Shown one piece after another: positions 9,511 through 16,540 of a stretch of 64,000 nucleotides of DNA. The position numbers were made by a program, and so were the translations under genes. Origin of the DNA: Cellulomonas terrae (lineage in GTDB: Bacteria > Actinomycetota > Actinomycetes > Actinomycetales > Cellulomonadaceae); the NCBI RefSeq assembly GCF_007990265.1, contig NZ_BJWH01000015.1, positions 1 through 64,000 on the forward strand. Direction: 5' to 3'. The notes beneath the pieces were generated by a model, which saw nothing but the letters and a program-made list of their open reading frames with translations, searched no databases and was not told the origin of the DNA. Position 1 is the first letter of the stretch, and every line of letters begins with the position of its first letter.

Positions 9511-10086
9511 GTGCTGCTCTCCGACCGTGACATCAGGGCCGAGCTCGAGTCGGGCCGCGTGGCCCTCGACCCCTACGAGCCCGCCATGCTCCAGCCGTCG
9601 AGCATCGACGTGCGGCTCGACCGGTACTTCCGGCTGTTCGACAACCACAAGTACCCGTTCATCGACCCGGCCGCGGACCAGCCCGACCTGACGCGGCTCG
9701 TCGAGGTCGCCCCAGGGGAGTCGTTCGTCCTGCACCCCGGCGAGTTCGTCCTCGGGTCCACGTACGAGGCCGTCACGCTGCCCGACGACATCGCCGCGCG
9801 GCTGGAGGGCAAGTCGTCGCTGGGGCGGCTCGGGCTGCTCACGCACTCGACGGCCGGCTTCATCGACCCCGGGTTCTCCGGGCACGTGACCCTGGAGCTG
9901 TCCAACGTCGCGACGCTGCCCATCCTGCTGTGGCCCGGCATGAAGATCGGCCAGATGTGCTTCTTCCGGCTGTCGTCGGCGTCCGAGCACCCCTACGGCT
10001 CCTCCGAGTACGGCTCGCGGTACCAGGGGCAGCGCGGGCCGACGGCGTCGCGCTCCTTCCAGAACTTCCACCGGACGGACGTCTGA
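9511..10086 (+). CDS. dcd: dCTP deaminase
   Basis: A 191-residue trimeric nucleotide enzyme of pyrimidine metabolism that deaminates dCTP. The start [22 protein letters not shown], the substrate-binding motif [33 protein letters not shown] and the C-terminal [14 protein letters not shown] are typical of Dcd. Some actinobacterial Dcd proteins, including the mycobacterial one, also hydrolyse dUTP to dUMP; this is possible here but not provable by eye. The GTG start at 9511 has no Shine-Dalgarno, but TACCGT lies 6 nt upstream, so translation is probably leaderless. Confidence 0.96.
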   Translation: MLLSDRDIRAELESGRVALDPYEPAMLQPSSIDVRLDRYFRLFDNHKYPFIDPAADQPDLTRLVEVAPGESFVLHPGEFVLGSTYEAVTLPDDIAARLEGKSSLGRLGLLTHSTAGFIDPGFSGHVTLELSNVATLPILLWPGMKIGQMCFFRLSSASEHPYGSSEYGSRYQGQRGPTASRSFQNFHRTDV

Positions 10087-10090
10087 GGCG

Positions 10091-11233
10091 ATGGCGAAGC
10101 TCACCCGCCTCCCCGCCGACGACCCCGGTCTGCGTGACCGCCACATCCTCGCGCTCCCCGCGGACGTCGCGGCCGACGAGGTCGAGGTGCTCGCCGTCAG
10201 CCGGTTCGCCAACGCCCGCTGGGAGGAGGCGCCGCAGGACACGCTGCAGCCGCGCGGGATCATCGGGCCGATGACCGCCGCGCTCGGTATCCGCTCCGTC
10301 GGCTCCGCGACCATCCCGACCCGCACGCTCCGGCTCGCGCGCCTCTCGACGCTGAACGGGCCGTTCCGCATGGAGACGGTCGACGCCGTCAGCCTCGGGC
10401 TGCCGACGACGTCCACCCTCGCGTACGTGCTGGTCTGCCCACGGGAACGCGGCGAGAAGCCGTACCCGGGCGGTGACCGCGACGGGCTCAAGCGCGCGTT
10501 CCCCGACGGCATGCCGATCCGCGAGGAGGAGCGCGTCCTGCAGTGGATGGTCGCCGCCGCGCGCCGCCTCGGCGGCTCCGTGCGCACCGGCGAGAACGGC
10601 ACGGTCCTCACCCCCGACGTCGACAGCGCCATCGACCTCACCGTCCTGTCCGACTCCTGGCTCGAACCGGCCGAGGCGCTCGCCGTGGTCCAGCAGGTGC
10701 TGCCCCGCGCCCGGCTCAGCGAGGCGACCAGCACGTGGACCGGTCCCGCGCCGGGCGTCGGCCGGGACGCCACCGGGCGGCCGGGCTGGGTGGCCGAGGC
10801 CGGCGGCCGGGGGCTGTCCGCCGCGCTGGAGCGCCACGGGGTCGCCGACGAGGCCGAGCGCCGCCGGCTGATGGACGAGGCGTCCGCGTTCGACGAGCTC
10901 ATGCTCGCGGTGCCCCCGGTCCCCGAGGCGTACGGCGTGCTCGTCGACCTCGGGCACGACGGGATGCTGTCCGTCGAGGCGGGCGTCGAGACCACCCTGC
11001 CGCCCCTGATGCGCGACCTGCCGTGGACCCAGGGCGGCGTCGTCGCCTACCGCGTGCACTGGGAGCCGCCGTTCATCGAGGAGCTCGAGGCCGAGCGGCC
11101 GTCGTTCGAGCACCGCGTCGCCCGGTCCCGCGCCGCGCCGCTGGTGCAGGCCGTCGCGCGCGTGGTGCACGCCGCGATCGGAGGCGAGATCGCCGACGAG
11201 GCGGACTTTCTGGTGGACCCCGAGGACGTCTGA
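10091..11233 (+). CDS. Conserved actinobacterial protein of unknown function
   Basis: A 380-residue soluble protein that I do not recognise. It lacks a signal peptide and membrane segments. Visible features are an alpha/beta N-terminal half with RFANARWEEAPQDTLQPRG and GGDRDGLKRAFPDGMPIREEERVLQWM, a central segment SAIDLTVLSDSWLEPAEAL, and a C-terminal part ending in acidic residues. No catalytic motif stands out. It begins 4 nt after the dcd stop and is probably co-transcribed with dcd. Codon use looks native. Confidence 0.75.
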   Translation: MAKLTRLPADDPGLRDRHILALPADVAADEVEVLAVSRFANARWEEAPQDTLQPRGIIGPMTAALGIRSVGSATIPTRTLRLARLSTLNGPFRMETVDAVSLGLPTTSTLAYVLVCPRERGEKPYPGGDRDGLKRAFPDGMPIREEERVLQWMVAAARRLGGSVRTGENGTVLTPDVDSAIDLTVLSDSWLEPAEALAVVQQVLPRARLSEATSTWTGPAPGVGRDATGRPGWVAEAGGRGLSAALERHGVADEAERRRLMDEASAFDELMLAVPPVPEAYGVLVDLGHDGMLSVEAGVETTLPPLMRDLPWTQGGVVAYRVHWEPPFIEELEAERPSFEHRVARSRAAPLVQAVARVVHAAIGGEIADEADFLVDPEDV

Positions 11234-11331
11234 TCGCACTAGGCCAGACAGGTGATCCCCCCGCGCGCGGTTGCCGCGGCGAACAGGCCTTCCTACGTTC
11301 GAGGGACGCGCAGGGCCTTGGGGGCTTGACG

Positions 11332-12465
11332 ATGACGTCGCTGAAGCAGGAGACCGCCGGAGCGGGGACGTGGCTCCTCCGCGGCCTGCTCGCGCTCGCG
11401 GCCCTCGTGCTCGTCGTCCTCGTCCAAGCCGTTCTCGCGGCTCCGCCCGCGCGTGCCGATGACTCGCCGCCGCCCGCGGACGCGGTCACCGGACTGCTGA
11501 CGCCCGTGGTGTCCAGCGCGGTCGCGCCGGTGGAGCCCGTGGTGTCCGGGGTGCTCGCGCCCGCGGAGCCGATCGTGTCCGGGGTGCTCGCGCCGGTGGT
11601 GTCCGCGGTGCTCGCGCCCGTGACGCCGGTGGTCTCCGGAGTCGTGGAGCCCGTCGTGCCGGTGGTCTCGGCGGTGGTGGCGCCCGTGACGCCGGTCGTG
11701 TCCGCGGCCGCTGCGCCCGTCGCGTCCGTCGTGTCGGCGGTGGCTGCACCCGTCGCGCCGGTCGTCGACACCGTGGTCGCGCCCGTCGCTCCCGTGGTCG
11801 AGGGGGTCGTCGCGCCCGTGGCTCCCGTGGTCGCGCCCGTCGTGGACCTGGCGTCCCCGGTGCTCGACAGTGCGGCCCCGGTCGTCTCGGCCGTCGCGCC
11901 GGTGGCCTCCGCGGTCGCGCCCGTCGTCGACGCGCTGGAGCCCGTCGTCGACGCGCTGGAGCCCGTCGTCGCGCCGCTCGGCGGCGTGCTCGCCCCGGTG
12001 ACGGGCGCGCTGGGGCCGGTCGTCGGCGTGCTGCGGCGGGTCGTCGGGGTGCTCTCGCCGGTCGTCGGCGAGCCTGTCCCGGGAATCCTCCTGCCCGTCT
12101 CTCGCACGGTCGCCCCGGTCCGGGACGTCACGGACACGGTCGCGCCCCCGTCCACCAGCGGCCTCGAGCCTGACCTCGTCACTGCCGTCGTGCGCCGTGC
12201 TCCGCAGGCGAGCGTGCCCGCAGCCGACGACGCTCCCGCGGTCCCCTCGCCGACCCACCCCGCACCGACCGATCCGGCGCCGCGTGTTCCCGCCGTCCCG
12301 GTCCCCGCAGGGTCCGCCGCGAACGGTGGCCGCACGGTCGTGGATGCAGCCGTCGTCGGCGTCCCCGCCCACGCCACGGCCCCCGTCGGTCGCTGCCTGC
12401 TCGGCGGGGTCCTCGTGACGTCCTGCGCCCCGCCCGCCGCGGAGGTCCCCAGCTCGCCTGCCTGA
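11332..12465 (+). CDS. Secreted Val/Ala/Pro-repeat protein
   Basis: A 377-residue protein of extreme composition. Residues about 14-43 form a signal peptide ending ARADD. Residues about 55-240 are an imperfect 11-residue repeat of the form PVVSxVVAPVx, at least eight consecutive copies, grading into APVVDALEP and GVLxPVxG variants. The last ~130 residues are Pro/Thr/Ala-rich with two Cys near the C-terminus. I see no LPXTG or LAXTG signal. Such sequence would be extended or beta-rich, as in a cell-surface stalk or coat protein. It is co-oriented with the chaplin-like gene 76 bp downstream. The ATG at 11332 is chosen because it opens the signal peptide; there is no clear Shine-Dalgarno. Confidence 0.7.
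   Translation: MTSLKQETAGAGTWLLRGLLALAALVLVVLVQAVLAAPPARADDSPPPADAVTGLLTPVVSSAVAPVEPVVSGVLAPAEPIVSGVLAPVVSAVLAPVTPVVSGVVEPVVPVVSAVVAPVTPVVSAAAAPVASVVSAVAAPVAPVVDTVVAPVAPVVEGVVAPVAPVVAPVVDLASPVLDSAAPVVSAVAPVASAVAPVVDALEPVVDALEPVVAPLGGVLAPVTGALGPVVGVLRRVVGVLSPVVGEPVPGILLPVSRTVAPVRDVTDTVAPPSTSGLEPDLVTAVVRRAPQASVPAADDAPAVPSPTHPAPTDPAPRVPAVPVPAGSAANGGRTVVDAAVVGVPAHATAPVGRCLLGGVLVTSCAPPAAEVPSSPA
11521..12090 (+). repeat. Imperfect 33-bp coding repeats
   Basis: The DNA underlying the PVVSxVVAPVx repeat is a degenerate tandem array of about 33 bp per unit. It includes an exact 21-bp duplication (11920-11940 and 11941-11961, each encoding PVVDALE). Such a tract is prone to slippage, so copy number may vary between strains. 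Confidence 0.7.
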
Positions 12466-12541
12466 CCGGAGACCGGTCGCACCCGTGCGACACGCGTCCA
12501 CGGCCCGTCCGGGCCACCCGATCAGCAGGAGGAGCTTCGCC

Positions 12542-13567
12542 ATGCACACCTACGTCCGGCGAGCGCTGCAGACAGCACTCGTGACAGGCGGCCTCGTCGC
12601 CGCCGGGGCCTCGATGGCCCACGCAGAAGAACCCGCTCACGACCAAGCCCTGGTGACCGTCGACCTCCTGGTCGGCGGCACTGACGGCATCCTCGACCTG
12701 GCTCCGGACCGGGTCGTGCACGCACCCGTCCACGTCCCGGTCGACGTGTCGGGGGTTGCGCTCGCGGTCGGCGGGGACAGCCTCGTCCGGTCTGCGCCCG
12801 CAACCGGTCCGGCACCGGCGCCTTCGGAGGGCGGCGCGCTCGTCGAGGCGCCGATCACCGTCCCGGTCACCGTGTCCGGGGTGGCCGTCGGCATCCTCGG
12901 TGATGCAGCCGTGGTCGGGGGCGATGGTGCCTCCGGCGGGACGTCGGCTCCCACGACCTCCGACGACACGATCGTGGCGGCTCCGGTGACGGTGCCGGTG
13001 GACGTGTCCGGTGTGGCTGTGGGGGTGCTTGGCGACGCGATCGTCACCGGCTCGTCCGGTCCGGCGAGTGGCTCGCCGGGGGGTGCGGTGCCGGGTGGTC
13101 CCGACGGTGCGCTCGTCGCGGTGCCGGTGACCGCTCCGATCACCGTCGCGGACGTTGCCGTCGGCGGCGTCGGTGAGGCGGCCGTGACACCGGCGAGGTC
13201 GGTGCCGGGCACGGCGCCCGGGACCACGCCGGGCACGACGCCTGGCACCTCGCCGGGTGCACCGGTGGGTCGGGGATCGGGAACGTCGGCGGGGATCAGC
13301 GCCGTCGGTGCAGGTGCCGCGGGGGCCTCGATGGTCGCGGCCGGCGGGGCCGTGCTGGGCGCCGGTGCGACGACGGCGGCGGGCGGTGCGGTGCTCGCGG
13401 ACACGGGCTGGACGCCGTGGATCGCGTTCGCCGGGCTGTTCCTGGTCGCGCTGGGCGTGACGCTGCGGCGGACGGCGACGACCCGTCGCTCGACGAGGAG
13501 CCCGTTCACGCACCCGGCGCTCCTGGACCGGGTGCCGACGCAGCGAGGGGAGACACCGGCCCGGTGA
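12542..13567 (+). CDS. Chaplin-like LAXTG wall-anchored protein
   Basis: A 341-residue exported protein. A signal peptide (1-28, ending SMAHAEE) is followed by four repeats at residues about 59-83, 101-125, 145-169 and 191-215, each of the form APVxVPVxVSGVAVGVLGDA. These resemble the hydrophobic chaplin domain of Streptomyces but lack its two Cys. A Pro/Gly/Thr linker (GTTPGTTPGT) leads to LADTG (285-289), a membrane helix and Arg residues: a class E sortase (LAXTG) sorting signal, as in long chaplins. An unusual ~30-residue tail follows the Arg cluster. The ATG at 12542 follows AGGAGGAG. Covalent display on the wall and a role in surface hydrophobicity are inferred. Confidence 0.78.
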   Translation: MHTYVRRALQTALVTGGLVAAGASMAHAEEPAHDQALVTVDLLVGGTDGILDLAPDRVVHAPVHVPVDVSGVALAVGGDSLVRSAPATGPAPAPSEGGALVEAPITVPVTVSGVAVGILGDAAVVGGDGASGGTSAPTTSDDTIVAAPVTVPVDVSGVAVGVLGDAIVTGSSGPASGSPGGAVPGGPDGALVAVPVTAPITVADVAVGGVGEAAVTPARSVPGTAPGTTPGTTPGTSPGAPVGRGSGTSAGISAVGAGAAGASMVAAGGAVLGAGATTAAGGAVLADTGWTPWIAFAGLFLVALGVTLRRTATTRRSTRSPFTHPALLDRVPTQRGETPAR

Positions 13568-13651
13568 GGACGCCGCCGCCGGGTCCGTGGGGAGGTCGCG
13601 GGGGATCGCTCCGCGGGCCCGGGCGGCGGTGACCGGACTAGGGTCGCCTGC

Positions 13652-14119
13652 GTGACAGCGGCAACCCGGACGAGCGCCGGCCTTCTGGTCTTCCGCCGGA
13701 CCGCCGGGCTCGAGGTGCTGCTCGGGCACATGGGCGGCCCGTTCTGGGCGCGCAAGGACGCGGGTGCGTGGACGATCCCGAAGGGCGAGCCGTCGCCCGG
13801 CGAGGACCCGTACGCCACCGCGCTGCGGGAGTTCGCGGAGGAGATCGGGATGCCGGCGCCGTCGTCGGACCCGATCCCGCTCGGCGCCGTGCGGCAGAGC
13901 GGCGGCAAGGTCGTCACCGCGTGGGCGCTGGAGGGGGACCTCGACGCGTCCGCGATCGCGAGCAACCTGGTCGAGATCGCCTGGCCGCCGCGGTCGGGGC
14001 GGACGTTGCTGGTGCCGGAGCTCGACCGGGCGGGGTGGTTCGCGCCCGACGAGGCGCGCAGGCTCGTCGTGACCGCGCAGGCGGCCTTCGTGGACCGACT
14101 TGAGGAAGCGCTCGCCTGA
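13652..14119 (+). CDS. Nudix hydrolase
   Basis: A 155-residue NUDIX protein. The Nudix box is complete: a Gly in KGEPSPGEDPYATA followed by LREFAEEIGM, supplying the metal-binding Glu residues of REFAEE. The surrounding lines (LLVFRRTAGLEVLLGHMGGPFW, WTIPKGE) match a small NUDIX subfamily often annotated as a general NTP pyrophosphohydrolase. The GTG start at 13652 has no Shine-Dalgarno; TAGGGT lies 7 nt upstream, suggesting a leaderless transcript. It is convergent with the MBL gene at 14135. The substrate is unknown. Confidence 0.9.
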   Translation: MTAATRTSAGLLVFRRTAGLEVLLGHMGGPFWARKDAGAWTIPKGEPSPGEDPYATALREFAEEIGMPAPSSDPIPLGAVRQSGGKVVTAWALEGDLDASAIASNLVEIAWPPRSGRTLLVPELDRAGWFAPDEARRLVVTAQAAFVDRLEEALA

Positions 14120-14134
14120 TCGGTCGGGGACCCC

Positions 14135-14950
14135 TCAGGTCAGATGGTCGAAGTCGCCGTTCACCCAGCCGATGTGACGCTCGGCGGAGCGGCGGACGAT
14201 CTCCTTCGCGTCGGTCGCGATGACGTTGGCGAAGTTGCCGTAGAGCCGGTCGAACTCCAGGCGGTCGACGTGGTCGGCGACGCGGCGGGCGACCGCGCCG
14301 GACAGCGGCAGATGGTTCGGGTAGCTGCGCATGAACGCGACCGACCGTCGGTCCGGGTTGGCGAAGATCGTGTCGCCGCTCAGCAGCACGCCCTGGCCCG
14401 CCGCGCCCGCCGTCCAGTGCGCGATCGCGCTCCCGGGGAAGTGGCCGCCCGGCTGGGACAGGGTCACGCCCGGGAGGACCTCCAGCTCGCCGGACCACGT
14501 CTGGACCACCGGGTCGGGGCGGTTGAGCCAGTGCGCGTCGGCCTCCGCGACGAGGACCGGCGGGTCACCCAGCGCGCGGCTCCACTCCACCTGGACGCCG
14601 AACATGTGCGGGTGGCTCGCGGCGATGGCCCGGACCGGTCCGAGCGCGAGGACCCGCTCGACCACCGCGTCGTCGAAGAACCCGATCGGGTCCCACAGCA
14701 GGCTGCCCTCCGACGTGACCAGGAGCTTCGACTGCTGGCCGATCCCCGCGCCCGGGGAGCTGGTGATCGCGAACAGGTCGAGCTCCAGCTCCTCGATCTG
14801 CGCGCGGTAGCCCTCGGCGCGGAGCTCCTCCAGGGTGGTCCAGCGCTGGCCCGACGCGGGCACCCACTGGCGCTCATCGGCGCAGATCGCGCAGACGTCG
14901 GACGGCTCGGCACTCTCCACGGCGCACGTGGCGCAGATCCAGAAGGTCAT
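14135..14950 (-). CDS. Zinc-ribbon plus MBL-fold-like protein
   Basis: A 271-residue protein. Residues 6-23 contain two CxxC pairs (C6, C9, C20, C23), a rubredoxin- or zinc-ribbon-like knuckle. The rest follows the metallo-beta-lactamase fold (SLLWDPIGFFDD, GGHFPGSAIAHW, LLSGDTIF), but the usual HxHxDH is replaced by ASHPHMFG. The binuclear site is therefore reduced or altered, and hydrolase activity is uncertain. The ATG at 14950 is chosen because it places the Cys knuckle directly at the N-terminus. It is followed upstream by the DinB gene on the same strand, 5 nt apart, probably one transcript. Confidence 0.8.
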   Translation of the reverse strand: MTFWICATCAVESAEPSDVCAICADERQWVPASGQRWTTLEELRAEGYRAQIEELELDLFAITSSPGAGIGQQSKLLVTSEGSLLWDPIGFFDDAVVERVLALGPVRAIAASHPHMFGVQVEWSRALGDPPVLVAEADAHWLNRPDPVVQTWSGELEVLPGVTLSQPGGHFPGSAIAHWTAGAAGQGVLLSGDTIFANPDRRSVAFMRSYPNHLPLSGAVARRVADHVDRLEFDRLYGNFANVIATDAKEIVRRSAERHIGWVNGDFDHLT

Positions 14951-14955
14951 GCCCG

Positions 14956-15570
14956 TCACGCTAGCCGGAGGTGCAGGTCCCGGAGGAGGGCGATCTCGGC
15001 ACCGTGGTGCACGACCTCCTGGTTGACCCACCAGACGATGTCGAGGAACACGTCCTCCGCGTCGGAGCCGTCGGGGTAGGTGCTGTACCCGACGGTGTCG
15101 AGGGCGGCGTCGTCGGCACGCAGGAGCGTCGCGCGCCAGGCGGCGGTCGCGGCCGCCAGCCCCGCGATCGCGCCCGTCGCGGTGGGCTGCGGCTCGTCGG
15201 AGTCGTCGGTCAGGGAGTGGGTCCCGTCCGTGTGGTCCGCGCGACCGGCCAGGATCGTCGTCAGGTGGTTGATGCGCCACGCGATCGTCGTGACGGGCGG
15301 CGGCCACGGGTGCGGGCGGCCGCCGTCGCGACCCCACTCGCCCGCGCCGACGAGGACCGTCGCACCGACCCCCGGTCCGTCTGCGTGGCGACGGACCGAC
15401 CAGCTCCCCGGCACCGGCTCCCACAGCAGCTCAGCGTCGGTCAGCGGCGGGACCTCGACCTGTTCCCCGTCGCCGCTGTCCATCGTCGGACCGGTGAGGC
15501 GGTGCAGGAGGCGCTCGCACGCGAAGTCGTACTCGGCGAGCAGCGGGGCGAGGCGGGCGGGGACGGGCAT
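14956..15570 (-). CDS. DinB-family protein
   Basis: A 204-residue four-helix-bundle protein of the DinB/mycothiol-transferase superfamily. Metal-ligand candidates are the His in WRINHLTTILAGR and the HH pair in WWVNQEVVHHGAEIALLRDL, matching the family's three-His site. Related actinobacterial proteins use mycothiol in thiol transfer or isomerisation, but many are uncharacterised. It lies just upstream of the zinc-ribbon/MBL gene and is co-directional with it. Confidence 0.85.
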   Translation of the reverse strand: MPVPARLAPLLAEYDFACERLLHRLTGPTMDSGDGEQVEVPPLTDAELLWEPVPGSWSVRRHADGPGVGATVLVGAGEWGRDGGRPHPWPPPVTTIAWRINHLTTILAGRADHTDGTHSLTDDSDEPQPTATGAIAGLAAATAAWRATLLRADDAALDTVGYSTYPDGSDAEDVFLDIVWWVNQEVVHHGAEIALLRDLHLRLA

Positions 15571-15611
15571 CCCCCGACAGTCGTCCTGGGCGGCGCCGCC
15601 CGCAACAGGAT

Positions 15612-16217
15612 TCAGGACAGGCCGAGCGCCGCCAGCGTCTCCGGGGCGAGGGAGACCGGGTTGTCCGGGTGGGCGACCGCGCGGCCGTCGACGACCGTGT
15701 AGAAGCCCTGGTCGATGTTGACCGGGGTCGGCGGCCAGTCGCCCTCCAGGTCCGCGAGGTCGTCGAGCAGGATCACGTACTCACCGCCGACCTCCACGTC
15801 GGCCCGGTCCTCGGCGCCGCCGCTCGTGTACGCGATCTCGATCGTGGTCCCCGGCTCGACCGGCCCCTTCGCCGACGCCGTGACGTCGACCGTCGCGACC
15901 GTGCGCGGGTACCCCTCCGAGTCGTCGCGCGCGGTCGATGTGAACGTGCCACGGACGATGAGGTCGGCGACGCCCTCCAGCTCCGCCGTAGTGGCGTAGT
16001 AGGGGTAGTCGGCGCTGCCTCCGGACTGCGGCTCGGACAGGAGCGGGGCGACGAGCACCACGGCCACGACGGCCGCCGCGACGGCCCCGGCGATGGCGAC
16101 GACCCGCCGCACCGTGCGGGAGCGGGTGGCGAGCGGCACGGCGCGCGCCGCGCTCGGCACCACTGCGTCCAGCTCGGCGCGGCCCCGCAACCTCACGCCG
16201 GCTTCACCACGCACCAC
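15612..16217 (-). CDS. Single-pass membrane protein, unknown function
   Basis: A 201-residue protein with a cytoplasmic basic segment, one transmembrane helix (about residues 38-60) and an exported domain of about 140 residues rich in beta-strand patterns (LIVRGTFTSTARDD, VATVDVTASAKG, GGEYVILLDD). I do not recognise the family. The GTG at 16217 overlaps the VOC gene by 25 nt; a later GTG (for example around DAVVPSAARAV) could be the true start. It may be co-transcribed with the VOC and ABC genes upstream. Confidence 0.6.
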   Translation of the reverse strand: MVRGEAGVRLRGRAELDAVVPSAARAVPLATRSRTVRRVVAIAGAVAAAVVAVVLVAPLLSEPQSGGSADYPYYATTAELEGVADLIVRGTFTSTARDDSEGYPRTVATVDVTASAKGPVEPGTTIEIAYTSGGAEDRADVEVGGEYVILLDDLADLEGDWPPTPVNIDQGFYTVVDGRAVAHPDNPVSLAPETLAALGLS

Positions 16218-16540
16218 TCGTTGCCCTCGGGGTCGAGGAGCACCTGGAACGAGCCGGCGGTGTCGACATGGATCTCGCCGACCCGCGTCGCGCCCAGCGC
16301 CTCCGCCTGGACGGTGGCCTGCGCGATGTCGTCGACCTCGACGTCGAGGTGCACGCGGTTCTTCGCCACCTTGCCCTCGGGCACCCGCTGGAACGCCACG
16401 CGCGTCCAGCCGGGCGGGTCGACGTAGTGCCAGCCGTCGTTGCGGCCCACCGGGGTACCGCCGAGGACGTCGGCCCAGAAGCGCACGAGGACCGCCGGTT
16501 CGGCACAGTCGAAGACGACCTCGTCGATGCGTCCGATCAT
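16193..16540 (-). CDS. VOC-family (glyoxalase-like) protein
   Basis: A 115-residue vicinal-oxygen-chelate protein of the Glyoxalase_6 type, with two beta-alpha-beta-beta-beta modules: FDCAEPAVLVRFWADVLGG, then VHLDVEVDDI...VLLDPEGNEWCVV. Candidate metal ligands are the His in HLDVEV and the Glu in DPEGNEW. It starts inside the stop of the ABC exporter gene (4-nt overlap), so it is translationally coupled to it. Such small proteins often act in resistance or detoxification; the substrate is not predictable. Confidence 0.85.
   Translation of the reverse strand: MIGRIDEVVFDCAEPAVLVRFWADVLGGTPVGRNDGWHYVDPPGWTRVAFQRVPEGKVAKNRVHLDVEVDDIAQATVQAEALGATRVGEIHVDTAGSFQVLLDPEGNEWCVVKPA

Noticed and set aside
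11073-12482. Thr/Gly/Ala-rich open frame antisense to the Val/Ala/Pro repeat gene
   Set aside because: No signal peptide at its start, it runs into the neighbouring gene, and the plus-strand frame has a signal peptide and coherent repeats.
13568-13651. Inverted repeat CCGCCGCC/GGCGGCGG after the chaplin-like gene
   Set aside because: The loop is about 41 nt and the arms are simple GC-rich sequence, so a terminator call is not supported.
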